Assembly: GCA_963739545.1 (NCBI GenBank)
Contig: CAVUAT010000011.1
Location: 806,001-870,000, forward strand
Length of the DNA: 64,000 nt
Source: CAVUAT01 sp963739545
GTDB lineage: Bacteria; Actinomycetota; Thermoleophilia; Solirubrobacterales; 70-9
Reading direction: 5' to 3'
The notes beneath the pieces are model-generated. The model was given only the letters and a program-made list of their open reading frames with translations. It was not told the DNA's origin and searched no databases. The position numbers were made by a program, and so were the translations under genes. Below, one piece after another: positions 18,123-25,465 of this stretch (the first letter of the stretch is position 1; every line of letters begins with the position of its first letter).

Positions 18123-18569
18123 CTACTCCGCGCCTAGGCACGCGGCAAGGCCGGGGAGCAGTAGCCGGCCTACTCCCGCAGCCCCGGCGGCTTCGAGGGC
18201 CGCTTTGGGGTCGAGGAAGGTGCGAACGACGGTCACCTTGCCGTCCTTGAAGTGGATCAGCTGGCTGAACGGGACTTCGGTCGGAGCGCCGCTCTCGCTG
18301 CCATGGGCGCGGAGGCGGCCAAAGGAAAGGAGGCGGTCGCCGAGGTCGCGGATTTCAAAGACCTCGAGGAAGGCATCCGGGATCGTCTCGTCTCTGTCCG
18401 CGAACAACTCGCGGATGCCGTCGGCCCCTCGGTAGACCTCGCTTCCCATCCCGAGCACCGCCGGATACCACGCGACCTCGGGGTCAGCGTCCTCCAGCAA
18501 CGCTTCGACATCGCGGCGATTAGCGGCCTCGACCGCGCGTTTGTAGGCCTCAACGTTCTCCTCCGACAT
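18123..18569 (-). CDS. SnoaL-like protein with read-through C-terminus
   Basis: 148 residues, NTF2-like fold. It is close to the paralogue at 20335-20733 along its whole length (shared EAYKRAVEAANRRD, GSEVYRG, IRELFAD, RDLGDRLLSFGR). Its end differs: the usual tail LEAAGLRE-stop is lost because the C-run at 18182-18185 has four bases instead of three, so the frame runs on for 22 extra residues (AAGVGRLLLPGLAACLGAE at the end). Probably a frameshifted but still translated copy. Confidence 0.75.
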   Translation of the reverse strand: MSEENVEAYKRAVEAANRRDVEALLEDADPEVAWYPAVLGMGSEVYRGADGIRELFADRDETIPDAFLEVFEIRDLGDRLLSFGRLRAHGSESGAPTEVPFSQLIHFKDGKVTVVRTFLDPKAALEAAGAAGVGRLLLPGLAACLGAE

Positions 18570-18573
18570 CGCC

Positions 18574-18636
18574 CTACTCCGACAGCCCGGCGGCTTCGAG
18601 GGCTTCCTTCCAAACGGCTGCGTTTTGTGTAACGAC
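18574..18636 (-). pseudogene. C-terminal remnant of a SnoaL-like gene
   Basis: Upstream of the ATG at 18569, four bases away, lies a frame ending VWKEALEAAGLSE-stop, the invariant tail of the neighbouring SnoaL-like genes, with no gene body attached. It matches the N-terminal remnant at 19075-19125 on the other side of the monooxygenase-like gene. Confidence 0.6.
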
Positions 18637-18687
18637 CAGCACGCTCTGGCACGGCCGCGGCGTTGGCCCCCGGCGCCGTGCGTCGGC

Positions 18688-18999
18688 TCAGCCGACCTGT
18701 CCGGCCTGCTCGACGCTCAGGAGTGCCACCTCGTAGTGCTCTACCGACGCCGTCTCGCCGGGATTCGTGACTTCCTCCCGAACCCGCGTCGCCTCGTCCT
18801 CGCTCGCCCGCATCGCCTGCTCATCCCGCCACAGGGAGATGGCGACGATCGTTCCGCTCTGGCGGTCGACGAGGAAGGCGGTGCCCTTCATGCCCTCGGT
18901 CTGCCCGAACTCGGTCGGCAAGACTCGCTTCTTGGTTTCCAGGGCGTCGTCGACGGCATCGGGCGTCGCACCCTCATAGCGAGTCACGCGAGCATGCAT
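18688..18999 (-). CDS. Antibiotic-biosynthesis-monooxygenase-like (ABM) domain protein
   Basis: 103 residues beginning MHARVTRYEGATPDAVDDAL. The pattern of RVTRYEG, a central GFLVDR-like strand (GTAFLVDRQSGTIVAISLW) and EHYEVALLSV fits the small ferredoxin-like ABM/stress-responsive barrel fold. No catalytic role can be assigned. It lies between an N-terminal and a C-terminal remnant of a SnoaL-like gene. Confidence 0.72.
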   Translation of the reverse strand: MHARVTRYEGATPDAVDDALETKKRVLPTEFGQTEGMKGTAFLVDRQSGTIVAISLWRDEQAMRASEDEATRVREEVTNPGETASVEHYEVALLSVEQAGQVG

Positions 19000-19074
19000 G
19001 TTTTCCTCCTGTTCGCTTGGGTCTCCTTCGCAGCTCTCACCCTATTCCTGTGTAGCGCGGAGGCGAGTTACCTC

Positions 19075-19125
19075 TCAAACGGCGTCGTTGGCCTGCGACA
19101 CGACCTTGACCTTCTCCTGCGACAT
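19075..19125 (-). pseudogene. N-terminal remnant of a SnoaL-like gene
   Basis: ATG at 19125, three bases after the stop of the neighbouring gene, encodes MSQEKVKVVSQANDAV and then stops. This is the standard SnoaL-paralogue N-terminus without the rest of the protein. Confidence 0.6.
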
Positions 19126-19128
19126 CAC

Positions 19129-19524
19129 CTACTCCGACAGCCCGGCGGCTTCGAGGGCCTCAGCCGGGTCGGAATACATTTCCATCCGTGCCGCCTTGCC
19201 ATCCCGGAGCGTCCAGACCTGGGCGAAGGACATCTCAACGGGCATCCCGGCCGTTTTCGAGCGGCCGCGCTGGCGCACGAGAACAACCACCCTGTCGCCC
19301 GCGTCGTGCAGAGCATCTACCTCCAATTCCCAGTCATCCCACACACCCTCCCACTCTCTGAGGAAGGTTCGCGCCCCGTCAGCGCCTTCGTACACCTGCT
19401 GCTCGGGCCAGTGGAGGTTCGACACGTCCCACACGAAGTCGGCCGTGACGACCGGGGCGAAATCACCTGTGGCCGCGAACCGCTCGTAACCGGCCCGAAC
19501 ATTCTCCACGTTCTCCTGCGACAT
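19129..19524 (-). CDS. SnoaL-like domain protein (array member)
   Basis: 131 residues, MSQENVENVRAGYERFAATG to DPAEALEAAGLSE. The central YEGADGARTFLREWEGVWDD and the beta-strand series match the NTF2-like fold. Tryptophan-rich SNLHWPEQQVYEG distinguishes it from its neighbours. TAG-GCG-ATG separates it from the gene before it (the member at 19528). Confidence 0.86.
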   Translation of the reverse strand: MSQENVENVRAGYERFAATGDFAPVVTADFVWDVSNLHWPEQQVYEGADGARTFLREWEGVWDDWELEVDALHDAGDRVVVLVRQRGRSKTAGMPVEMSFAQVWTLRDGKAARMEMYSDPAEALEAAGLSE

Positions 19525-19527
19525 CGC

Positions 19528-19935
19528 CTACTCCGACAGCCCGGCGGCTTCGAGGGCGTCGGCTCTATCGAGGAACACCTTGCGCCGAGTCACCTGGCCA
19601 TCAGCGACCCAGTTGACCGTCCAGAAGTGAAGCTCTGTATCCACCCCGCTGCCCTTGCCGCGGGCAGTGAGAAGTCCCCCAAAGAACAACCGATCATCCG
19701 CAGCTTCGGTGATCTCCTCGATCTCACAATGGAGGCTCTCCCAGGGTTCCACGACGACCCCGTTGAACCACTCTCGGACCTCCGCTCTCCCCCGATAGGT
19801 CCGGGAAGCCTCCGACCAGAAGGCGGAGTCGTGCCATTCAACGTCCGGGCTGACGGTGGCGACGAACGCGTCTGCGTCCCGTTGGTTGACGGCCGCGACC
19901 TGTTGCAGGGTGATCTGCACCATCTCCTCCAACAT
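19528..19935 (-). CDS. SnoaL-like domain protein (array member)
   Basis: 135 residues. N-terminus deviates from the array standard (MLEEMVQITLQQVAAVNQRD) but the tail is the same (RADALEAAGLSE). FVATVSPDVEWHDSAFW and VREWFNGVVVEPWESL are the recognisable NTF2-like parts. Its divergent start could mean a different origin joined to the common junction sequence. Confidence 0.85.
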   Translation of the reverse strand: MLEEMVQITLQQVAAVNQRDADAFVATVSPDVEWHDSAFWSEASRTYRGRAEVREWFNGVVVEPWESLHCEIEEITEAADDRLFFGGLLTARGKGSGVDTELHFWTVNWVADGQVTRRKVFLDRADALEAAGLSE

Positions 19936-19938
19936 CGC

Positions 19939-20331
19939 CTACTCCGACAGCCCGGCGGCTTCGAGGGCTTCCGCTTTCTCATGGTCGAGGTAAACCTCGA
20001 GCCTGATCGTGCGCCCCGCATCGTTGAATGTCCAGACGACCCAGGCCAGGACCTCAATCTCGATGCCGCTGCCCGCTCCTCGGATCTTGGAGCGTGCCCG
20101 AGCAAGAACCTTGTTTCCGGCGTCTCGAAGCTCCAGAAGTTCGACTACCTGGGACTCGAAGGCGTCTGGCTCCATCCACTCGCGAACTTTGTCTGCGCCT
20201 TTTATGGGTGGCTGACCCCCGGCCGGAATGAGCACGAACTCCGGCTCGGCTGTTTCGCGCACCGCGTCGAAATCACCGCGGTTAAAGGCATCGTTGATCG
20301 CTCGAACGGTCTCCACGTTCTCCTCCGACAT
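19939..20331 (-). CDS. SnoaL-like domain protein (array member)
   Basis: 130 residues, MSEENVETVRAINDAFNRGD to HEKAEALEAAGLSE. FVLIPAGGQPPIKGADKVREW marks the ligand-pocket half. The next gene in transcription order starts three bases after its stop. Confidence 0.86.
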   Translation of the reverse strand: MSEENVETVRAINDAFNRGDFDAVRETAEPEFVLIPAGGQPPIKGADKVREWMEPDAFESQVVELLELRDAGNKVLARARSKIRGAGSGIEIEVLAWVVWTFNDAGRTIRLEVYLDHEKAEALEAAGLSE

Positions 20332-20334
20332 CGT

Positions 20335-20733
20335 CTACTCCGACAGCCCGGCGGCGTCGAGGGCTTCTGCGGAGTCGAGGAAGGTGCGAAGAACGGTCGC
20401 CTTGCCGTCCCTGAAGTGGATCAGCTGGTTGAACGGGGCCTCGGTCGGAGCGCCGCTCTCACTGCCGTGGGCGCGGATGCGGCCAAAGGAAAGGAGACGG
20501 TCGCCGAGGTCGCGGATTTCAGATACCTCGAAGAAGACATCGGGGATCGTCTCGCCCATGTCCGCGAACAACTCGCGGATGCCTTCGGCCCCCCGGTACA
20601 CCTCGCTTCCCAACCCGACCACCGCCGGGTACCACTCGACCTCGGGGTCAAACTCCTTCAGCAGCGCTTCGAGATCGCGGCGGTTAGCGGCCTCGACCGC
20701 GCGTTTGTAGGCCTCCACGTTCTCCTCCGACAT
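20335..20733 (-). CDS. SnoaL-like domain protein (array member)
   Basis: 132 residues. Nearest relative in the window is the frameshifted gene at 18123-18569, with which it shares most residues, including GSESGAPTE and QLIHF-DGK. It keeps the normal tail (LDAAGLSE-stop) and so shows what the frameshifted copy lost. Confidence 0.87.
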   Translation of the reverse strand: MSEENVEAYKRAVEAANRRDLEALLKEFDPEVEWYPAVVGLGSEVYRGAEGIRELFADMGETIPDVFFEVSEIRDLGDRLLSFGRIRAHGSESGAPTEAPFNQLIHFRDGKATVLRTFLDSAEALDAAGLSE

Positions 20734-20736
20734 CGC

Positions 20737-21138
20737 CTACTCCGACAGCCCGGCGGCTTCGAGAGCCTGATCCTTCGAGCCAAAGGGGCGATCCCGGACG
20801 ACCAGACTGTCACGGAGTTCGTAGACGAAGCTGACAGGGATATCGACCGGAGCGTCGCCGACTTGACTCCGGCCCCGCATCGCGACTACGGCGACCACGA
20901 CGTCCTCGCCCGCGTCGATGAACTCCAAAGGCTCCCAGGTCAACTCCGCCCAAGCTTCCGCCCACTCCTCATACCTATGACGTATCCCCTCCCTTCCTTG
21001 GCGGGTGGCACGGTCGGGCGCTTCGGGGATGGCTTCGATGACACAGTCCTCGGCGTAGTACCCAGCAGAGCCATCGAGGCCTCGCTCTATAAACGCCCTC
21101 CAGGCGTCGCGCACGATCTCCACGTTCGCCTCCGACAT
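20737..21138 (-). CDS. SnoaL-like domain protein (array member)
   Basis: 133 residues, MSEANVEIVRDAWRAFIERG to KDQALEAAGLSE. The RQGREGIRHRYEEWAEAWAE helix and the LEFIDAGEDVVVAVVAMRGR strands are clear NTF2-like elements. Confidence 0.87.
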   Translation of the reverse strand: MSEANVEIVRDAWRAFIERGLDGSAGYYAEDCVIEAIPEAPDRATRQGREGIRHRYEEWAEAWAELTWEPLEFIDAGEDVVVAVVAMRGRSQVGDAPVDIPVSFVYELRDSLVVRDRPFGSKDQALEAAGLSE

Positions 21139-21141
21139 CGC

Positions 21142-21546
21142 CTACTCCTCCAGCCCGGCGGCTTCGAGGGCCGCGTCCCGGTCCAGGTACTCGCGCAGTC
21201 GAACGATCCTGCCCTCGCGCATCTCGAAGACGTGAAAGAACCGCTGGCGTATCTCGACGCCGCTGGTGCGCCCACGACCGCTGGTGCTGACCGCAGCGAC
21301 AACAATCTCGCCCCCGTCGATGATCTCCTCGACCTGGTCGCTATAGCTGCTCCACGCCTCGAGCCAGCGCTCGGTCCATTCGATCAGCGCCTCTTGACCG
21401 CGAATCGCGTCGACCTCCTCGACCGGCCGGTACTCGCAGTTCGGGTCGAAGTATCCGAGAACCCACGAGTGGACCTCGCCGCCCTCGGTGATCTGACCAA
21501 ACGAGGCGTACTGCGCTCGCACGATCTCCACGTTCTCCTCCGACAT
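21142..21546 (-). CDS. SnoaL-like domain protein, first gene of the array operon
   Basis: 134 residues, MSEENVEIVRAQYASFGQIT to DRDAALEAAGLEE. GQEALIEWTERWLEAWSSYS is the characteristic helix. It is the promoter-proximal gene of six whose stops and starts are all three bases apart; a GATACT -10-like box lies nine bases before its ATG. Longer in-frame starts reach back into the tRNA-His repeat and are unlikely. Confidence 0.87.
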   Translation of the reverse strand: MSEENVEIVRAQYASFGQITEGGEVHSWVLGYFDPNCEYRPVEEVDAIRGQEALIEWTERWLEAWSSYSDQVEEIIDGGEIVVAAVSTSGRGRTSGVEIRQRFFHVFEMREGRIVRLREYLDRDAALEAAGLEE

Positions 21547-21555
21547 CGCCCGCGC

Positions 21556-21561
21556 AGTATC
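21556..21561 (-). promoter_or_regulatory. -10 box GATACT, likely leaderless promoter of the SnoaL array
   Basis: GATACT is followed by GCGCGGGCG and the ATG at 21546. The same box, spacer length (nine bases) and near-identical spacer occur before the SnoaL gene at 22295. A -10 box so close to the start implies a leaderless or nearly leaderless mRNA, common in actinobacteria. Confidence 0.5.
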
Positions 21562-21600
21562 GCGCGCGTAGCGACCCGGTGGGGTCGTCGTCGACGAGGT

Positions 21601-21630
21601 GCGGTGCTGGCTGCTGCCTGCGCCCACATG
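21601..21630. repeat. 30-base dispersed repeat, copy 1
   Basis: Matches 26682-26711 in 28 of 30 positions (GCGGTGCTGG...CGCCCACATG). In the second copy it encodes MWAQEAAS on the minus strand. It lies 50 bases from the partial tRNA-His copy. Confidence 0.6.
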
Positions 21631-21668
21631 CAGGTGCCTGTCCGGGCCGCCAGCGTGCCTTACCGCAG

Positions 21669-21692
21669 AAAACCCCGCCGTAGCGGGGCTTT
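21669..21692 (-). terminator. Terminator hairpin beside the tRNA-His fragment
   Basis: Read on the minus strand, AAAGCCCCGC-TACG-GCGGGGTTTT folds into a 10-base stem ending in Ts. It is the diverged copy of the tRNA-His terminator at 27349-27372; changes in the arms keep or improve pairing. Confidence 0.65.
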
Positions 21693-21743
21693 CGCTGAGG
21701 GTGAGCGACGGGACTCGAACCCGCGACCACCTGGACCACAACC
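21681..21743 (-). repeat. Partial tRNA-His copy (3' half), attR-like
   Basis: 63 bases identical to 27361-27423: the 3' half of tRNA-His from the anticodon loop to the end plus downstream sequence. Similarity continues leftward through the terminator with three mismatches. Beyond the anticodon loop the sequence diverges, so this is not a functional tRNA. Offset between the copies is 5,680 bases. The gap 21547-21890 holds only this, the terminator and the 30-base repeat. Confidence 0.8.
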
Positions 21744-21890
21744 CCAGGGCAGCGGTGCCGCTCAAGACCACACGCCCCGAATCGGTAGCAAGGTGGTAGT
21801 TGCTGGCCCGCAATCCTGCTCATGCGGCCAAATTGAACCGTTCGCCCCGACTTCAGAATCTCCGCGCCAGCACGCCAACGCGGGTGCCGC

Positions 21891-22295
21891 CTACTCCGAC
21901 AGCCCGGCGGCTTCGAGGGCTTCGTCTCGTGTCCAGTACTCGCGGCCTCGCGCAATCTTCCCGTCCCGGATCGTGTAGAGAGCGGCGTAAGTCAGATCGG
22001 TCTCAATTCCGCTCAGCTTTGCGAGCCCGCTGATCCTCACAACGGCGATGACGGTGTCTTCCCCTGCGTCGAGGAGCTCGACCGCCTCAGACCTGAAGTT
22101 GTCGAAATTGTCGAGCCAGTCCTGCACGTAAGCGCGCACTGCAGCCTTGCCGTGCATCGAGCCACGGTCATCGATCGCGCCCTCGATCGCCCGGTAGTCG
22201 ATGTCGTCCGTCCAGAACTCGGACCAGGTATCCAGGTCACCACGGTTGAAGGCGGCAGCCGCGTCGCGGACGGCTTTGACGTTCTCCTCCGACAT
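21891..22295 (-). CDS. SnoaL-like domain protein inside the element
   Basis: 134 residues, MSEENVKAVRDAAAAFNRGD to RDEALEAAGLSE. IDYRAIEGAIDDRGSMHGKA and YVQDWLDNFDNFRSEAVELL are typical. It is separated from the main array by the partial tRNA-His copy, yet keeps the array's start, tail and promoter box. Confidence 0.86.
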   Translation of the reverse strand: MSEENVKAVRDAAAAFNRGDLDTWSEFWTDDIDYRAIEGAIDDRGSMHGKAAVRAYVQDWLDNFDNFRSEAVELLDAGEDTVIAVVRISGLAKLSGIETDLTYAALYTIRDGKIARGREYWTRDEALEAAGLSE

Positions 22296-22304
22296 TGCCC
22301 ACGC

Positions 22305-22310
22305 AGTATC
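22305..22310 (-). promoter_or_regulatory. -10 box GATACT, leaderless-type promoter
   Basis: GATACT then GCGTGGGCA then the ATG at 22295. Same layout as at 21556-21561. Confidence 0.5.
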
Positions 22311-22330
22311 TCGGGATTTAGGCGGATGAA

Positions 22331-22362
22331 GGTTGGCCCCGACGCTGGTGCCGGGGCCAACC
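22331..22362 (-). terminator. Strong hairpin after the small secreted protein gene
   Basis: GGTTGGCCCC and GGGGCCAACC form a perfect 10-base stem with a 12-base loop, eight bases beyond the stop of the gene at 22371. It lacks a clear T-tract, so termination is inferred from position. Confidence 0.6.
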
Positions 22363-22370
22363 GTCGTGTC

Positions 22371-22736
22371 TCAGTTGCTGCCGCCCTTACAGCCGTTCTC
22401 GAATCCGGGAATGTCGGTTCCGTGACCGGGAACGCCGGGAGGCGTAAGCCCCGCGAGCATGAAGTGACCGGGAGTCTGGACGATGGTGTCGGTTGGCCCC
22501 TGGCCCACGATCATGTCATTCAGCCCGGAGAAGGCGCAGATCGAGTTCGCATGGTCGCGCACACCATTCGGTCCACCCCCAGGCGGGGTCGGGATCGGGT
22601 TCGTGGGACTACTTGGTGTCCCCGGAGGGCCCTTAACCTCACCCGCCAAAGCGGCACTTGCACTTGCACCCGCAAGCGCGGCGGTACAGACCGCAACCGC
22701 GAGCAACGACTTCTTGCGCATTGGATTCCTCGCCAT
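22371..22736 (-). CDS. Small secreted protein, Pro/Gly-rich
   Basis: 121 residues, function not recognised. Basic start and hydrophobic core (MARNPMRKKSLLAVAVCTAA) form a signal peptide cut near ASAALAGE. The mature part is rich in Pro and Gly (GTPSSPTNPIPTPPGGG) with two cysteines, one in SICAFSGL and one in ENGCKGG, that could pair. AAAGAGG precedes the ATG. A strong hairpin follows its stop. Confidence 0.7.
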   Translation of the reverse strand: MARNPMRKKSLLAVAVCTAALAGASASAALAGEVKGPPGTPSSPTNPIPTPPGGGPNGVRDHANSICAFSGLNDMIVGQGPTDTIVQTPGHFMLAGLTPPGVPGHGTDIPGFENGCKGGSN

Positions 22737-22892
22737 CTAGACCTCTTTCCTTTTCCTGTGACCTGTGCAGTCTCTCACCTGACCGATTGCAATGGCTATA
22801 CGCCGCTGTCTGAGATTTCAGGAATCAAAGGCGCGTCTCAACGAAGCGAGCATAAGACCGCCGCTTCTCGTCCAAAGCGATACCGAGCCGCT

Positions 22893-22914
22893 ACTCCCGC
22901 AGCCCGGCGTCGCT
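22893..22914 (-). pseudogene. Possible tail remnant of a SnoaL-like gene
   Basis: The minus strand reads DAGLRE-stop in one frame, close to the LEAAGLRE tail of array genes. Very short, so this is weak. The rest of the gap 22737-22912 shows nothing clear. Confidence 0.25.
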
Positions 22915-24559
22915 ATTTGGCGGTAGCGCTGGCGCTGTCGCAATCGTTGAATGTGTCGATGTCAAAGGCCACGTTCACACACGCTTGGAACACGACTGAG
23001 TCGCCCGTCGCCAGGGCTCCGGCGGCGTAGCTCCAGACGAGCTTCACCCGCGTCGAAGCACCTGGGTTGAGCGTCTTCGTGAACGGGCTCACCGTGACCG
23101 AGCCGGTCGGCGTCCCGTTGACATCGACGCTACTGGTGATGTCGCTCTCATTGATCGTGATCGGCGACGTGCCGACATTGGTCACCTTGAAGACGAACGA
23201 CTTGCTCGTCTTCGTCGATGAGACCGGACCGTTGACGAACACGATGCCAGCGGCGTCGAGTATTGCCCGGCCCACCACAGTGACCACCACGGTGTCCGTG
23301 TTACACAGCGACACGACGTCACAGACCGCCAGCGTGAACGCAAACGGCGTCGTCGTCGCTACATCCGGCGCCGTGAACGTCGGCGTCGGTGAAGTCGGAT
23401 CAATCAACGTGATGCCCGCCGCCGCGGTCCACATATAGGTGAGCGGCTGACCCGCCGGATCGAAGGATGCTGTGCCGTCCAGGTTCACCGTCGTCCCGGG
23501 CAAGACCGTCTGGTCGGGTCCGGCGTTCGCGACCGGCGGGTGTTCGAACGGCTCGCGATCCTGCACAGTGACCACCACGGTGTCGGTGTCGCACAGCACC
23601 ACCGGGTTGGGCTCGTCACAGACCTCCAGCGTGAACGTCAGCGGCGTGTCCGCCGGTACCTCCGGCGCCGTGAACGTCGGCGTCGGAGAGGTCGGATCAC
23701 TCAACGTGACTGCCGGTACGCCGGTCTGGGTCCACACAAAGGTCAGAGCCTCGCCCGCCGGACCGGAGGATGCCGTTCCGTCGAGCGCCACCAGAGTCCC
23801 TTCGGTGACCGTCTGGTCGGGCCCGGCGTTCGCCGTCGGGTGCCCCAGGATCTGCGTGCTATCGAACGACGGCGCCGGATCGATCAGAGTGATCGTCCCC
23901 GGATTCGGCGGCGTCACCGTGCCCGGGGCGCAGCGGAAGGCCACGTTTAGGAACCCGTCGATGAGGGTGTTGATCAGCAGGGTGTTGTTAGCGGCAGTGG
24001 GTGGCGCCGCCGCGATCGAGTCCTGCCGGTAGTTGATCGTCCCGCCGGCACCGACGGTCCAATTCATGTCGTCGTAGGCCACGCTAAACGCGGGATCAGT
24101 GGAGGTCTCATCGCCGGTGCCCCGGACCCCGTCAGGATCGGTGATCGTCGTCGGGACGGTCATTGAGCCGTCCGGCGGTGAGCCCCCCACCGTGTTGGTG
24201 TTCTGGACACCCTCGACCGTGTTCGTGGCCTCGATCGTGCTCCTGACGTTGGCGGGGATGTTGTTCGTCCCCTGCTGCAGGAGACCGAGGTTGTATCCGG
24301 CTACGAAGATCGTATCCCCCGGGATCGCTGCGCTCTGGCTGAGGCCGCTCGTCGCGGTGGTCCCACCAGGCGCCACCGTCGTCAGCCCGTCGTCACCGGA
24401 TGTGGTGACGCCCATCTGGCTGAAGTTCGATGTGGCGCTGTTCGCACAGGCGTTGGGCACCGTTGCGCTGCCGGCGCTGGCCGAGCTTGCGGGCAGAGCA
24501 AAGACCGCGGCTACGGCCACTGCAAGCACGGCGAACGCCGAACTACGGCACTTGAACAT
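22913..24559 (-). CDS. Secreted protein with two PKD/Ig-like repeats
   Basis: 548 residues. Signal peptide MFKCRSSAFAVLAVAVAAVF...ASSASAG. An N-terminal domain of about 200 residues rich in Thr, Asn and Gly follows. Two PKD-like repeats come next, each opening with ANAGPDQTV and LDGTAS and containing SPTPTFTAP and CDTDTVVVTV or CNTDTVVVTV. The last domain (about 425-548) is another beta-sandwich ending NDCDSASATAK. No LPXTG or membrane anchor is visible. Such repeats act in adhesion or surface structures; the partner is unknown. Confidence 0.82.
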   Translation of the reverse strand: MFKCRSSAFAVLAVAVAAVFALPASSASAGSATVPNACANSATSNFSQMGVTTSGDDGLTTVAPGGTTATSGLSQSAAIPGDTIFVAGYNLGLLQQGTNNIPANVRSTIEATNTVEGVQNTNTVGGSPPDGSMTVPTTITDPDGVRGTGDETSTDPAFSVAYDDMNWTVGAGGTINYRQDSIAAAPPTAANNTLLINTLIDGFLNVAFRCAPGTVTPPNPGTITLIDPAPSFDSTQILGHPTANAGPDQTVTEGTLVALDGTASSGPAGEALTFVWTQTGVPAVTLSDPTSPTPTFTAPEVPADTPLTFTLEVCDEPNPVVLCDTDTVVVTVQDREPFEHPPVANAGPDQTVLPGTTVNLDGTASFDPAGQPLTYMWTAAAGITLIDPTSPTPTFTAPDVATTTPFAFTLAVCDVVSLCNTDTVVVTVVGRAILDAAGIVFVNGPVSSTKTSKSFVFKVTNVGTSPITINESDITSSVDVNGTPTGSVTVSPFTKTLNPGASTRVKLVWSYAAGALATGDSVVFQACVNVAFDIDTFNDCDSASATAK

Positions 24560-24751
24560 CCTTCGCGATTCCCTTCGCTGGCTGAACGCGGCGTTTATAG
24601 AACTGCGCGTTCATAGCGCGAGGAACCATACTCCTCAATTTGAGCAGCGGGATGCAGTTGACCTGCCGTTCCTACTTGCCGCGATAGCTGCGCTCGAACG
24701 CCCTGCGCCGTGACGGAGACGCCGCCCTCGGCCTCCGCTTCTGAGTCGTCC

Positions 24752-24790
24752 TACTCCGACAGCCCGGCGGCTTCGAGGCCTTTCAGATGG
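24752..24790 (-). pseudogene. Orphan C-terminal tail of a SnoaL-like gene
   Basis: In the 342-base gap 24560-24901 the minus strand encodes HLKGLEAAGLSE-stop with no gene body upstream. It shows that the conserved tail sequence has been scattered inside the element. The rest of the gap shows no convincing gene. Confidence 0.5.
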
Positions 24791-24901
24791 GTTGGCGTAC
24801 ACGGGTGTATGCATTACGGGATGCGGTGCATGAGCTCTAGCAGCCCGCGCCGCGGCGCCGGCCGCTGACGGTGTCGGGCTAGGTACGAGCGCCATCAGCC
24901 C

Positions 24902-25465
24902 TCACCCAAATCCAGGTGGGGGAGCATCATCCCGGCGCCGCCCTCGACCTCGAACTCCGGGGCCCCAACCGTCGCCCTGGCGTGGCGATACGGGTTGCGG
25001 TTCGGTGAGGTAGGCGGGCATGAAGGGCAACCACGGCTCGCCTCGCATCGCACCGCCGTCGAAGCCATCGGTAGCGCCGCCGCTCGGGACGCCGGGATGT
25101 ATCGACGCGACGAGTGCGGCGTCGCTGGCCTGACGCGCGGTCATCGCCGCGACCTCGCCGGTGTTCGCGTTCGGAGGTTCGGCTGCGCCATCGCCGCCGG
25201 TGTCGGTCGGTTCCAGCTGCGGGTGCAGCTTGGCGACCAGGGCGCGGTCGGCCTCGCGCCTGTCGCGCGCTGACTGCCCGCGTAGCGCGGAGGCCATGTC
25301 GCCGGCGGTGGCTTCGACCGGTTCCGGTTCCTGTTGCAGACTCGCCTCCGCGCGTGTCTCCGCAACGTCCGTCGGCCCGCCCGCGCCCGCGGCGGGCGCA
25401 CGCGCCGGGCGACCGAATAGAAGCTGTCCGGCGTTCTCGGGTGTCAGTTCGACCTCGTCGGTCAT
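24902..25465 (-). CDS. Hypothetical protein, disordered and Pro/Gly/Ala-rich
   Basis: 187 residues. Not recognised. Starts MTDEVELTPENAGQLLFGRP, then low-complexity Ala/Pro/Gly/Glu stretches with two similar segments, ADRALVAKLHP and SDAALVASIHPG, about 40 residues apart. Proline-rich end (DDAPPPGFG). Overlaps the upstream gene by ATGA, so the two are a translationally coupled pair in the element. A phage-like structural or scaffold role is possible but unsupported. Confidence 0.6.
   Translation of the reverse strand: MTDEVELTPENAGQLLFGRPARAPAAGAGGPTDVAETRAEASLQQEPEPVEATAGDMASALRGQSARDRREADRALVAKLHPQLEPTDTGGDGAAEPPNANTGEVAAMTARQASDAALVASIHPGVPSGGATDGFDGGAMRGEPWLPFMPAYLTEPQPVSPRQGDGWGPGVRGRGRRRDDAPPPGFG

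Noticed and set aside
18549..21560. Regularly spaced similar sequences that could suggest a CRISPR-like array
   Set aside because: The repeats of about 50 bases are the 3' and 5' ends of neighbouring SnoaL-like genes, and the spacers are about 350-base coding bodies. Not CRISPR.
21681..21743. A second tRNA-His gene
   Set aside because: Only the 3' half is present; the 5' acceptor, D arm and half of the anticodon stem are missing, so it cannot form a tRNA.
18625..21978. A 1,117-codon open frame on the plus strand across the SnoaL array
   Set aside because: It is antisense to seven well-supported genes with normal codon use, and its internal repeats are just the complement of the conserved gene junctions. 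High GC keeps the antisense frame open.
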